Below, in pieces: positions 1 through 7,642 of a stretch of DNA of 33,416 nucleotides (within the stretch, counting starts at the first letter, position 1; each line of letters starts with the position of its first letter). A program made the position numbers and the translations under genes. Origin of the DNA: Acidimicrobiia bacterium (GTDB lineage Bacteria > Actinomycetota > Acidimicrobiia > Acidimicrobiales > JANYDT01). A model generated the notes under the pieces. The model was not told the origin of the DNA. It saw only the letters and a program-made list of their open reading frames with translations, and did not search any database. Location of the stretch: assembly GCA_025359845.1 (NCBI GenBank), contig JANYDT010000183.1, positions 1 through 33,416 on the forward strand. The letters run 5' to 3'.

Positions 1-921
1 ATCGCCGCCGACTGCGGAAACCAAATGGTGCAGAAGGGCGTGGCTGCAGTGTTGTTCAACGTGAACGGCCAGATCAGCGCATGGTCGAAAACCGTCCTTG
101 CGGCCAACATCCCGATCTTTGCCTACGCCAGCGCCGACGCCAGCCTCTTGGCCCCAGGGGTAGCGGCATTCACGGTGTCGAACCCGATTGCCGGCCTCGC
201 TGCCTTCCCGGCACTGCTCGCTAAGAAGAGCAGTTTCACGAAGGCCACGGTGCTCGTCATAGACGTGCCCGGCGCTACCGGTCCTGAGAAGGCGATTGCC
301 CCTCCGACCTTCGCCGCCTCAGGGGTGCCGGCCGTCGACATCGTTCCGATCGCTCCGGGAACAGCCGACATGAGCCCAGACGTGCAGGCCGCGCTGAAGA
401 CCAGTCCTCAGCTGGTGCACATCATCGGCAACTCGGCTTTCTGCATCACGGCCATCAAGGCGTTGCGCGACGCGTCCTACAAGGGCACGATTTCAATGAT
501 CTCCAACTGCTTGGACGCCTCGACGATCAAATCAGTCGGCGCCGATCTGAAGGGCATCCAGGTTTCCTACAGCGCATCCGAGGACCCGACCGATTCTGAC
601 TACACGACGTTCAAGGCCATCCTGGCGAAGTACGCGGCTGGCCAGAAGGTCACCGCCACGGCGAGCGCGCCCGGTTCGTTCTCCGTTGTCGTTGGCTTCG
701 CCCGGGTCATGAAGGGCGTCACGGGCGACATCACGCCCGCCACCGTCACGGCCGCCATCAAGGCGGCCCCGGCGTTGCCGCAGCCGCTGATCAAGGGCGG
801 AACGTTCAAGTGCGACGGTAAGGCTGTGCCCGGGATTGTCCCGGCTTGCACCGCCGAGTTTGTGTACGCAACACTCGATGACAAGGGCGCCGCCACCAAC
901 TACACGAGCAGCAAGGCCTGA
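1..921 (+). CDS. Branched-chain amino acid-type ABC transporter substrate-binding protein (5' end outside window)
   Basis: The frame is open from the first base and stops with TGA at 919-921, so about 306 residues are visible and the N-terminus with any signal peptide is missing. The text reads as a type I periplasmic-binding fold (Peripla_BP_6/LivK family): alternating beta strands and helices, a hinge-like stretch around 'HIIGNSAFCITAIKALRD', and a C-terminal lobe with 'GVTGDITPATVTAAIKA', the usual place where family members carry 'G..T.E.V..AL'. Proteins of this family bind a solute (branched-chain amino acids, amides, aromatic or short acids) outside the membrane and deliver it to LivHM permeases. 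The gene lies directly upstream of a LivHMG/LivF pair on the same strand, which supports the assignment. The substrate cannot be read from the sequence. Confidence 0.85.
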   Translation: MAADCGNQMVQKGVAAVLFNVNGQISAWSKTVLAANIPIFAYASADASLLAPGVAAFTVSNPIAGLAAFPALLAKKSSFTKATVLVIDVPGATGPEKAIAPPTFAASGVPAVDIVPIAPGTADMSPDVQAALKTSPQLVHIIGNSAFCITAIKALRDASYKGTISMISNCLDASTIKSVGADLKGIQVSYSASEDPTDSDYTTFKAILAKYAAGQKVTATASAPGSFSVVVGFARVMKGVTGDITPATVTAAIKAAPALPQPLIKGGTFKCDGKAVPGIVPACTAEFVYATLDDKGAATNYTSSKA

Positions 922-930
922 GCTAAACAA

Positions 931-958
931 GTTGGTGTCGGCACTGGTCGGCACCAAC
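931..958 (+). terminator. Hairpin after substrate-binding protein gene
   Basis: GTTGGTGTCGGC (931-942) pairs with GTCGGCACCAAC (947-958) through a 4-base loop, with two G-T wobbles. It lies 9 bases after the stop codon. No T-tract follows, so it may be an RNA-stabilising or attenuating hairpin rather than a full terminator. Such hairpins are common after binding-protein genes that need more product than the permease genes. Confidence 0.5.
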
Positions 959-984
959 CTTGCTGCGAGAGCATCTTGGGCGCT

Positions 985-1007
985 GTTGCGTCATACTTTG
1001 ACGCAAC
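985..1007 (+). terminator. Second perfect hairpin in the same intergenic gap
   Basis: GTTGCGTCA (985-993) and TGACGCAAC (999-1007) form a perfect 9-bp stem with a 5-base loop. It ends 58 bases before the permease-ATPase fusion. With the hairpin at 931-958 it makes a tandem pair between binding-protein and permease genes. An operator role is also possible because the arms are symmetrical. Confidence 0.45.
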
Positions 1008-1065
1008 AACGCCCGTGCTCGTCATTCCTTTCGCATGTTCGAACTAGGCAAATGGATTTCTGTAG

Positions 1066-3846
1066 ATGATCAGTCATTTCGGTTACCTGCTCCTCGGGGC
1101 GGGCAATGGTGCGGTGTATGCGGCGCTGGCGATCGCGCTGGTCGTGACGTATCGCAGTTCCGGTGTTATCAACTTCGCCACCGGATCAATCGCGCTCTAC
1201 TCGGCCTACCTCTACGCGTTCATGCGCGACGGCAAGTTTCTCCCGCTCGTGCCAGGCCTGCGGGGCAGTTATGACTTGCCGTTCACGCCGGGATTTTGGC
1301 TCGCTGGGTTCCTGTGTCTCGTCATGGCGGGGCTGCTTGGATTAGTGCTGTATCTGTTGGTGTTTCGGCCATTGCGGGCGGCCCCGCCAGTGGCCCGAGT
1401 GGTGGCTTCGCTGGGCATCCAGATAGCGATCGTTTTGTTGATCGTGAAGCAAGTGGGCACTTCGGCGGTGCCCGTCGCGAAGATCTTTCCCGACAAGAAG
1501 TTCAAGCTCGGTTCCTCCGTTGTGCATTCCGATCGGTTGTGGTTCGGACTTGCCGTGATCGTCCTCGGAGTCGCCCTTGCCGCCCTCTTTCGCTATACCC
1601 GTTTCGGGCTCGCCACCAGGGCTGCGGCCGAATCGGAGAAGGGCGCGGTGGTGAGTCGAATTTCACCCAACCGGGTCGCGGCGGTCAATTGGATGCTCTC
1701 GTCAGTGGTGGCCGGGCTCGCCGGCATCCTCATCGCGCCGCTCGTGTCGGTCGTGCCCATTGCCTATTCCTTGTTTATCGTGCCTGCACTCGCGGCTGCG
1801 GTTTTAAGTCAGTTCGAGTTTCTTACCCCGGCGATCATCGGTGGATTCGCGATCGGTATGTTGCAGTCTGAGGCCACCTTTCTGAAGGGGGAGTTCTCGT
1901 GGTTTCCGAGGGCGGGCGGGCCCGAACTGGTACCGCTGATCATGATTTTGTTGGTGTTGGTGGTTCGAGGCAAGCCGCTGCCGGCGCGAGGTGCCTTGAT
2001 TCAGCGCACGCTTGGCCGTGCGCCCCGACCCAGAAATCTGGTGGCTACGACGCTCGTTGCGTTCACGCTCGGGGCCGTGGTGTTGGTCGGTTTTCAGGAC
2101 GAGTGGCGCCAAGCGTTCATTCTGAGTCTGGTGCTGGCCACGATCTCGATGTCGTTGGTCGTGACTACGGGCTACGCCGGTCAAATTTCGTTGGCCCAAC
2201 TTACCTTGGCCGGCGCGTCGGCATATGTTTTGAGCTTTCTTACCAACTCGTGGGGCGTGCCGTTTCCGATCGCGCCGATCCTCGCCGCCTTGGCTGCGAC
2301 GTTCATCGGAATAGTTGTGGGATTGCCGGCCCTGCGGGTTCGCGGATTGAGCGTAGCGGTGGTCACTCTGGCCTTGGCGGTTGCCCTCGATGCGTTGTGG
2401 TTTCGCAATACTGACATTGTCGGGTACACCGGCGGAGTGGCCGTGAAAAATCCGACGTTCCTCGGAATAGACCTGGGGTGGGGTTCGACAAAGAATGCCT
2501 CTCACCTTTCGTTCGGATTCTTCGCTCTCATCGTGCTAACAATGGTCGCGGTGGGAGTAGCGGTGCTCCGGCGCAGCCGCGTCGGTTCGGCGATGGTCGC
2601 CATCCGAGCCAATGAACGCTCCGCGGCCGCGGCCGGCGTCGATGTCTTCCGGGTCAAGGTCTACACGTTCGCGATTGCCTCTTTCGTGGCGGGAATCGGC
2701 GGCGCGATGCTTTCGTACCGGTATGGCACGGTGACTTACGAACAGTTCACACCGCTGGTTGGCCTCGGCATTTTTGCGACGGCCTACCTAGCCGGAATCA
2801 CGTCCGTGTCGGGCGGGATTGCGGCCGGCATGATCGGGCTCGCGGGGTTGGTATACCACGCCACGAACCAATGGCTATCGCTGGGAAAGTGGTATCAGCT
2901 CGTCACCGGGGTGTTGCTCATCGTGACGGTAATCAGCAATCCCGAGGGGATCATGGGCCCGAATCACCGGATCGCCGACCGGCTCAACGCTCGTCGACGG
3001 ACCCGGAAAGCGGGCGCCGTTCCGGCCAAGGCGATCGTGGCCGGCGCCCATCCCGGCCCTCGTAAGGCGCCCGCTCGGGCCGCACTCGACGGGGCCGCGG
3101 CGTTGTTGTCGGTCCACAACCTCCGCGTGGCCTACGGCGGGGTGGTGGCCGTGTCCGACGTAAGCTTCGATGTCCCCGAAGGGGCCATCGTGGGGCTGAT
3201 CGGACCGAACGGGGCAGGTAAAACCACGATGATCGATGCCATGACTGGCTTCGCTACGTGTTCGGGGACGGTCAAGTTGGACGGCGAAGATATTGGTGCC
3301 TTGCGCCCTCACCAACGCGTGAAGAGGGGACTGAGTCGCACCTTTCAGGCCATCGAACTGTACGAGGACCTAAGCGTGCAGGAGAACCTCGCAGTGGGCC
3401 TTTCGAGCGGACGCCAAGGCTTCGGCGCAGCCGCGAAACGCAGCCTCGACGACACGTGCGAAGTACTCGGAATCGAAGATCTTCGCGAGCGCCCGGCGGG
3501 GGATCTTTCGCAGGGCCAACGTCAACTCGTGTCCATCGGTCGGGCCCTCGTGGCGCAGCCGAAACTGCTGCTGCTCGATGAACCCGCGGCCGGTCTCGAC
3601 ACTATCGAAAGCGAATGGCTTGGCGACCGACTACGTGATGTTCAAGCCAAGGGCGTAACTATCCTGATGGTCGATCACGACGTGAATCTCGTGCTCACGC
3701 TCTGCGATTACATCGTCGTACTCAACTTCGGGGAACTTATCGCTTCGGGCACCCCAAACGAGATCCGGGGCAACCCGGCAGTTATCAAGGCGTATCTGGG
3801 ATCGACCCATAGCCAGCCCGTCGTGGCCGAGGAGGCGACCATATGA
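1066..3846 (+). CDS. Triple-fusion ABC transporter LivH-LivM-LivG (two permeases plus ATPase in one chain)
   Basis: This 926-residue protein joins three normally separate subunits. Residues about 1-300 read as a LivH permease (N-terminal 'AGNGAVYAALAIALVVTYRSSGVINFATG'-type region, many hydrophobic helices). Residues about 330-640 read as a LivM permease ('VVTTGYAGQISLAQ', then 'VAIRANERSAAAAGV'). A basic, Ala/Pro-rich linker leads to a LivG ATPase from about residue 685, with Walker A GPNGAGKTT near 711, signature LSQGQRQ and Walker B LLLLDEP. The protein would form the membrane channel and one ATPase half of a branched-chain amino acid-type importer. The stop overlaps the LivF start (ATGA), which implies coupled translation. 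The ATG at 1066 has no strong ribosome binding site, but the LivH N-terminus starts there. LivH-LivM fusions are known to me; adding LivG makes it unusual. Confidence 0.9.
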   Translation: MISHFGYLLLGAGNGAVYAALAIALVVTYRSSGVINFATGSIALYSAYLYAFMRDGKFLPLVPGLRGSYDLPFTPGFWLAGFLCLVMAGLLGLVLYLLVFRPLRAAPPVARVVASLGIQIAIVLLIVKQVGTSAVPVAKIFPDKKFKLGSSVVHSDRLWFGLAVIVLGVALAALFRYTRFGLATRAAAESEKGAVVSRISPNRVAAVNWMLSSVVAGLAGILIAPLVSVVPIAYSLFIVPALAAAVLSQFEFLTPAIIGGFAIGMLQSEATFLKGEFSWFPRAGGPELVPLIMILLVLVVRGKPLPARGALIQRTLGRAPRPRNLVATTLVAFTLGAVVLVGFQDEWRQAFILSLVLATISMSLVVTTGYAGQISLAQLTLAGASAYVLSFLTNSWGVPFPIAPILAALAATFIGIVVGLPALRVRGLSVAVVTLALAVALDALWFRNTDIVGYTGGVAVKNPTFLGIDLGWGSTKNASHLSFGFFALIVLTMVAVGVAVLRRSRVGSAMVAIRANERSAAAAGVDVFRVKVYTFAIASFVAGIGGAMLSYRYGTVTYEQFTPLVGLGIFATAYLAGITSVSGGIAAGMIGLAGLVYHATNQWLSLGKWYQLVTGVLLIVTVISNPEGIMGPNHRIADRLNARRRTRKAGAVPAKAIVAGAHPGPRKAPARAALDGAAALLSVHNLRVAYGGVVAVSDVSFDVPEGAIVGLIGPNGAGKTTMIDAMTGFATCSGTVKLDGEDIGALRPHQRVKRGLSRTFQAIELYEDLSVQENLAVGLSSGRQGFGAAAKRSLDDTCEVLGIEDLRERPAGDLSQGQRQLVSIGRALVAQPKLLLLDEPAAGLDTIESEWLGDRLRDVQAKGVTILMVDHDVNLVLTLCDYIVVLNFGELIASGTPNEIRGNPAVIKAYLGSTHSQPVVAEEATI

Positions 3847-4553
3847 CGGCGATGCTGGAATGCCGGTCGCTGGTCGGCGGCTACGGCAAGATTGTCGGGT
3901 TTCGCGAGCTGGACTTCGCCCTTGAACCCAAACAGGTACTCGCCATACTGGGCCCCAACGGGGCCGGCAAGACCACCCTCATGATGACCATTGCCGGGCT
4001 GCTCCCACGCATATCCGGCGACGTGCTACTAAACGGCAAGTCAATTCCGAGCGGCAAGCCGTCGGTCGCGAACCTGTCAGGCGTGGTGCTCGTGCCCGAC
4101 AATCGGGCTCTCTTCACGACCCTGACCGTCCGCGAGAACATCGAAATCGCTGGCCTGCCCGGCCAAAAGAGCATTGACGACGTGCTCGACCTGTTCCCCG
4201 CCCTTCATTCACGATTGACCCTGAAAGCCGCCGCTCTTTCAGGCGGCGAACAACAAATGTTGGCCATGGCTCGTGGGCTTATCCAACGCCCCAAAGTATT
4301 CCTCATCGATGAAATGAGCATGGGCCTCGCCCCGATCATCGTCGAATCGCTACTGCCCGTCGTACGCCACATAGCCGATGAGACCGGCGCCGCCGTCGTG
4401 TTGGTCGAACAACATGTCGGCCTAGCCCTCGAAGTGGCCGACCAAGCGATGGTGCTCGTGCACGGCACCGTATCTCTACGCGGCACATCAGCCGACCTGC
4501 GTCGCGACCCCGCAATTCTCGAGGCGGCTTACCTTGGGTCCAACGTCGACTGA
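3843..4553 (+). CDS. livF: LivF-type ABC transporter ATP-binding protein
   Basis: This 236-residue protein is a complete ABC ATPase of the LivF type. Walker A GPNGAGKTT is at residues 37-45, the signature LSGGE at 132-136 and Walker B VFLIDE at 152-157, followed by the family's 'M.MGLAP' (usually 'PSLGLAP'; here the proline after DE is methionine). The H-loop region reads 'VLVEQHVGLALEVAD', typical of LivF. It should pair with the ATPase domain of the upstream fusion to power import. The start ATG overlaps the upstream stop (ATGA), so the two are translationally coupled and stoichiometric. The stop codon is embedded in a strong Shine-Dalgarno (GAGGAGG, 4552-4558) serving the next reading frame. 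Confidence 0.92.
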   Translation: MTAMLECRSLVGGYGKIVGFRELDFALEPKQVLAILGPNGAGKTTLMMTIAGLLPRISGDVLLNGKSIPSGKPSVANLSGVVLVPDNRALFTTLTVRENIEIAGLPGQKSIDDVLDLFPALHSRLTLKAAALSGGEQQMLAMARGLIQRPKVFLIDEMSMGLAPIIVESLLPVVRHIADETGAAVVLVEQHVGLALEVADQAMVLVHGTVSLRGTSADLRRDPAILEAAYLGSNVD

Positions 4554-4566
4554 GGAGGCTGCACCT

Positions 4567-4605
4567 GTGGCTGACGCAGTCTTGTCCGTCGCCGTTTCGA
4601 ATTGA
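4567..4605 (+). CDS. Possible 12-codon leader ORF upstream of the phospholipase D-like gene
   Basis: A strong ribosome binding site, GAGGAGG (4552-4558), lies 8 bases before a GTG. That GTG opens a 12-codon frame (MADAVLSVAVSN) whose TGA at 4603-4605 overlaps the TTG start (4602-4604) of the phospholipase D-like gene. Either this is a short leader that couples translation to the next gene, or one base has been lost or gained and the 12 residues are the true N-terminus of that protein. The sequence alone does not decide. Confidence 0.4.
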   Translation: MADAVLSVAVSN

Positions 4606-6200
4606 CCGCCGGCGTGCAACTGAGCACCTGGTTTCTCGACGCCGCCGAACGGGGTAATCCGTCGACGTCCATAGATGATCGCCACGGCGGATTGGCCTGG
4701 ACGGTCGGCAACACCTGTTCGGTGCTGCGCGATGGCGCCGCGTACTTCGCCCGCCTCCACGATGCTCTTGTCTCGACCGCGCCAGGTGACTGGGTTCATT
4801 TCACGGATTGGCGAGGCGATTATGACGAGCGCCTCGCCGGTCCTGGAACCGAAGTGTCGACGGTGTTGGCGGGAATAGCCCGAGCCGGCGTCGAGGTGCG
4901 CGGCCTCGTCTGGCGGTCGCACCCCGACCGCACCCACTTCAGCGAAGAGGAGAACGCCGACTTCGCCAAGGCGGTGAACGACGGTGGCGGAGAGGTTCTG
5001 CTCGACGAGCGAGTTCGGCGGGCCGGCAGCCACCACCAAAAGCTGTTCGTGGTCGGTCATCCCGCCCACCCGTCCGATGACGTCGCGTTCATCGGCGGCA
5101 TCGACCTCTGCCATGGTCGCCATGACGACCACCGCCATCTTGGTGATCCCCAGGTGAATCCGATCGACCGTCGATACGGTCCGCGCCCGGCATGGCATGA
5201 CCTCCAACTCGAAGTTCACGGACCGGCCGTCGGTGACATTGCGGCCACGTTCGCCGAGCGCTGGTCCGACCCAAGTCCGCTCGACACCGGTCCCTGGGGC
5301 CGACGTCTGGCGAGACGGTCCAACGAGCCGGCCCGGCCCACCCCTCTGCGACTTTCACCGTTGACGCCTCCACCGATCGGTTCGCACGCGGTCCAGGTGC
5401 TGCGAACGTACGCGGCGCGTCGTCCGGCCTATTCGTTTGCGCGAGACGGCGAGCGAAGCATCGCCCGCGCCTACTTCAAGGCGTTCGCTCGAGCCCGGCG
5501 GCTGATTTACATCGAGGATCAGTACTTCTGGTCGGCCGATGCGGCCGGCGCGCTCGCCGATGCGCTGCGCCAACACCAGAATTTGCGCGTCGTTGTTGTG
5601 CTCCCGCGTTTCCCCGACGCCGACGGTCGTTTCGTCGGTCCTCCGAACCGGATCGCACAGCACCGCGCCCTACGCACTCTGCGGTCGGCCGGAGGCGACC
5701 GTTTCGCGGCGTACAACCTCGAGCGTCTCGATGGGTGGCCCATTTACGTGCACTCGAAGGTCTGCGTGGTCGACGACGTCTGGTTCACCGTGGGCTCCGA
5801 CAACTTCAACCGTCGTTCGTGGACCCACGATTCGGAGGTGTCGTGCGCCGTGCTCGACGACACTTTGGATGGCCGAGAACCGGCCGATCCTGCGGGATTG
5901 GGAGACGGCGCCCGGGCCTTGGCTCGCAACACGCGACTGCTCCTGTGGGGCGAACATTTGGAGAGCGACGCGGTTCCGCTTGATCCCGACGAGGGTTTCG
6001 AGGCACTGCGCCACGCGGCCGATGCCCTCGATGCATGGCACCAATCGGGACGGGTGACATCGAGGCCCCGAGGACGCCTCCGCCACCACCGAACCGATCC
6101 GGTTCCTTGGTTCGCACAGCCGTACAGTCGGCTCATGTACCGATTCGTGAACGACCCAGATGGGCGACCCCTGCGGATGCTGGGCCGTCACGCCTACTGA
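4602..6200 (+). CDS. Phospholipase D-like protein
   Basis: This 532-residue protein has the two halves of the phospholipase D superfamily. The first motif is H145-Q-K147 within 'GSHHQKLFVVGH', followed by 'FIGGIDLCHGRHDD'. The second is H384-S-K386 with D391 within 'YVHSKVCVVDD', followed by 'TVGSDNFNRRSW'. The family hydrolyses or transfers phosphodiesters through a covalent phospho-histidine. The Asp that normally ends the first HxKxxxxD motif is Gly here; I recall related actinobacterial proteins that also lack it. No signal peptide is seen. The upstream frame closes at a TGA (4572), so the earliest in-frame start is TTG 4602; GTG 4614 is an alternative, and the conserved block 'WFLDAAERGNP' begins soon after. 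It follows livF on the same strand and may share its transcript, although a link to transport is not evident. Confidence 0.82.
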   Translation: MTAGVQLSTWFLDAAERGNPSTSIDDRHGGLAWTVGNTCSVLRDGAAYFARLHDALVSTAPGDWVHFTDWRGDYDERLAGPGTEVSTVLAGIARAGVEVRGLVWRSHPDRTHFSEEENADFAKAVNDGGGEVLLDERVRRAGSHHQKLFVVGHPAHPSDDVAFIGGIDLCHGRHDDHRHLGDPQVNPIDRRYGPRPAWHDLQLEVHGPAVGDIAATFAERWSDPSPLDTGPWGRRLARRSNEPARPTPLRLSPLTPPPIGSHAVQVLRTYAARRPAYSFARDGERSIARAYFKAFARARRLIYIEDQYFWSADAAGALADALRQHQNLRVVVVLPRFPDADGRFVGPPNRIAQHRALRTLRSAGGDRFAAYNLERLDGWPIYVHSKVCVVDDVWFTVGSDNFNRRSWTHDSEVSCAVLDDTLDGREPADPAGLGDGARALARNTRLLLWGEHLESDAVPLDPDEGFEALRHAADALDAWHQSGRVTSRPRGRLRHHRTDPVPWFAQPYSRLMYRFVNDPDGRPLRMLGRHAY

Positions 6201-6243
6201 GTTACGACCAACTCGATTGGGACTGGCCTCACGGTGGGGGGCA

Positions 6244-6352
6244 GTCGCATCAGCCCTCGATCTCAGTCAGCGTTGTCGCGCCTTCGCGACGGACTTCTCG
6301 GCATCGATGCGGTCCTGTCGCATCAGCCGTCGATTTCAGTCAGCGTTGCCGC
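6244..6352. repeat. Direct repeat, two 36-bp copies
   Basis: The copies at 6244-6279 and 6317-6352 match at 33 of 36 positions, 73 bases apart. The second copy covers the stop codon of the minus-strand gene ending at 6336, so the 3' end of that gene appears duplicated into the intergenic space. The DNA between the copies is not clearly related. Nothing else is recognised between 6201 and 6335. Confidence 0.75.
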
Positions 6353-6524
6353 CCTCGACCCAGGCCGCGTCAGCGTCATCGGCGCGCTTGGTTCGGGCAT
6401 GGACGGTTTCGATGGCGCGCTCGGCCTCCTCCCTTGTGGGGAACGGCCCAAGCAGGTCGACGGCCGGGCCGCGAGTCTCCTCAGTCTCGACTTGGCGGGT
6501 AGAGACGTTGTACCAGTAAGCCAT
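6336..6524 (-). CDS. Small conserved actinobacterial protein, SPOR-like (MAYWYN type)
   Basis: This 62-residue protein begins MAYWYNVSTRQVETEE and continues with 'LGPFPTREEAERAIETVHART'. I recognise this pattern from short, widespread Actinomycetota proteins usually annotated as hypothetical or SPOR domain-containing. The 'GP..T.EEA..A' segment resembles half of a SPOR peptidoglycan-binding repeat, but function is not established. No membrane segment or signal peptide is seen. The start ATG at 6524 is fixed by the conserved N-terminus, although the ribosome binding site is weak. It lies 46 bases after the broken SDR gene on the same strand and could be co-transcribed with it. Confidence 0.75.
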   Translation of the reverse strand: MAYWYNVSTRQVETEETRGPAVDLLGPFPTREEAERAIETVHARTKRADDADAAWVEGGNAD

Positions 6525-6570
6525 GCCCGAACGTTACTTGGAGTAGCGGCGGCCGTTGCCGGAGAACCCC

Positions 6571-7354
6571 TTAGGGTCGAAGGATCTGGCCGCCGTCGAC
6601 ATGAAGGGCTTGGCCGGTGATGTAGTCAGAGTCCGACGAAGCCAGAAACACGGCGGCTGGCCCGATATCGCGGTCGACATCACCCATACGTCGAAGGGGA
6701 ATCACGGCCGTCAATTTGTCTTGGATTCCTGGCCGGCTTTCGAAGAAATGATGTGCTGAGTCGGTGATCATGGTGGGGATAATGACGTTCACCATAATGT
6801 TGTATCGACCCCATTCGGCCGCGGCTGTACGGCTCAGCGAACGGATCGCTTCTTTGGTGGCGTTATACGCGGCGGTACCCTTCATTGCTCCAATGCCGTT
6901 GCCCGATCCGAAGTTGATGATCTTGCCGCCGCTTTGCTTCATGTAGGGGAAAACGGCCTGCATGCCCCACAGCGTCGCTTTGACGCCGGTGAGGAAGGTG
7001 AAATCCCACTCGTCATCGGGGAACTCTTCGAGGTTGTGAGCCACTGGCGACGGTGGGCGTAGCTGCGGTTCCGAAGCCCTGGGCGTTGTTCACCAAGATA
7101 TCGACTGTCCCATATTTGGCCACGGTCTTTTCAACGGTAGAACGGATTTGATCATTGAAGGCCACGTCGCAGGTAACTCCTATCGCTTCACCGCCGGCGC
7201 GTTGTATATCTTCTACCACCGCCTCCACAGTGGACGGTGTGCGAGAGGTGACCACAATATTGGCTCCCTCGCGGGCGTAGGCTATAGCGATCGCCCGCCC
7301 GATGCCGCGCCCTGCTCCGGTGACGATCGCCGTCTTACCAGCCAATTTCCCCAT
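6571..7354 (-). pseudogene. Short-chain dehydrogenase/reductase, interrupted by a frameshift
   Basis: Two adjacent minus-strand frames make one SDR of about 260 residues. The 5' part (7354 down to about 7047) carries the cofactor motif TGAGRGIG and 'ILVNNAQG', then runs into unrelated residues and stops at 7013. The 3' part (about 7041 down to 6571) continues the alignment with 'AHNLEEFPDDEWD', the catalytic region 'NFGSGNG', the YxxxK motif in 'AAYNATK', and the C-terminal 'GQALHVDGG'. Skipping one base near 7041-7060 restores the whole protein. Both halves keep all catalytic motifs, so the break is recent or is a sequencing error. ATG 7354 (MGKLAGKTAIVTG) is the likely start; GTG 7366 is possible. 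The family oxidises or reduces alcohol/ketone groups with NAD(P)H, often in fatty acid or steroid breakdown; the substrate is unknown. Confidence 0.85.
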
Positions 7355-7418
7355 GCCGCATTGCACGTGGGGAATTGGCGCCCGGATGATTTCTCCGGCC
7401 CCGACCGACCGCGTTGGT

Positions 7419-7483
7419 GGTCAAGTCGCGTGCAGGTCAAGTCGCGTGCAGGTCAAGCCGTACTGAAGGTCAAGCCGTACTGA
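7419..7483. repeat. Four-copy 16-bp tandem repeat between divergent genes
   Basis: Two identical units (GGTCAAGTCGCGTGCA at 7419-7434 and 7435-7450) are followed by two identical related units (GGTCAAGCCGTACTGA at 7451-7466 and 7468-7483, with one extra A between). All share GGTCAAG-YCG. They lie between the divergent SDR (start 7354) and thiolase (start 7643). They may be repeated regulator sites or simple slippage products. No other element is recognised in the 288-base gap at 7355-7642. Confidence 0.85.
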
Positions 7484-7642
7484 CTTGGTCAGGGTTGGCG
7501 ACGCGTTTCCCCCGGCGTGCAGATGAGGTCGTCGGCGCTGATGGCGTCAGGTTCGACGACGTAGACCTCACGGCAGGACGATCGACCACTCCCGATGGTG
7601 TCGGTCGCGACCGGTCGGGACGAGCCTTCTAAGATTGAAGAA

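Noticed and set aside
2400-2427. GTTT, 18 bases, GGGTAC inside the LivM part of the fusion
   Set aside because: The spacer is too long, it is deep within a gene, and no start site follows.
4631-4657. GTTT, 17 bases, GGGTAA resembling a stress-type promoter
   Set aside because: It lies inside the phospholipase D-like coding region, the -10 ends in AA instead of AC/AT, and no gene start follows at a suitable distance.
7419-7483. Possible CRISPR-like array
   Set aside because: Units are directly tandem without unique spacers, and no cas genes are present.
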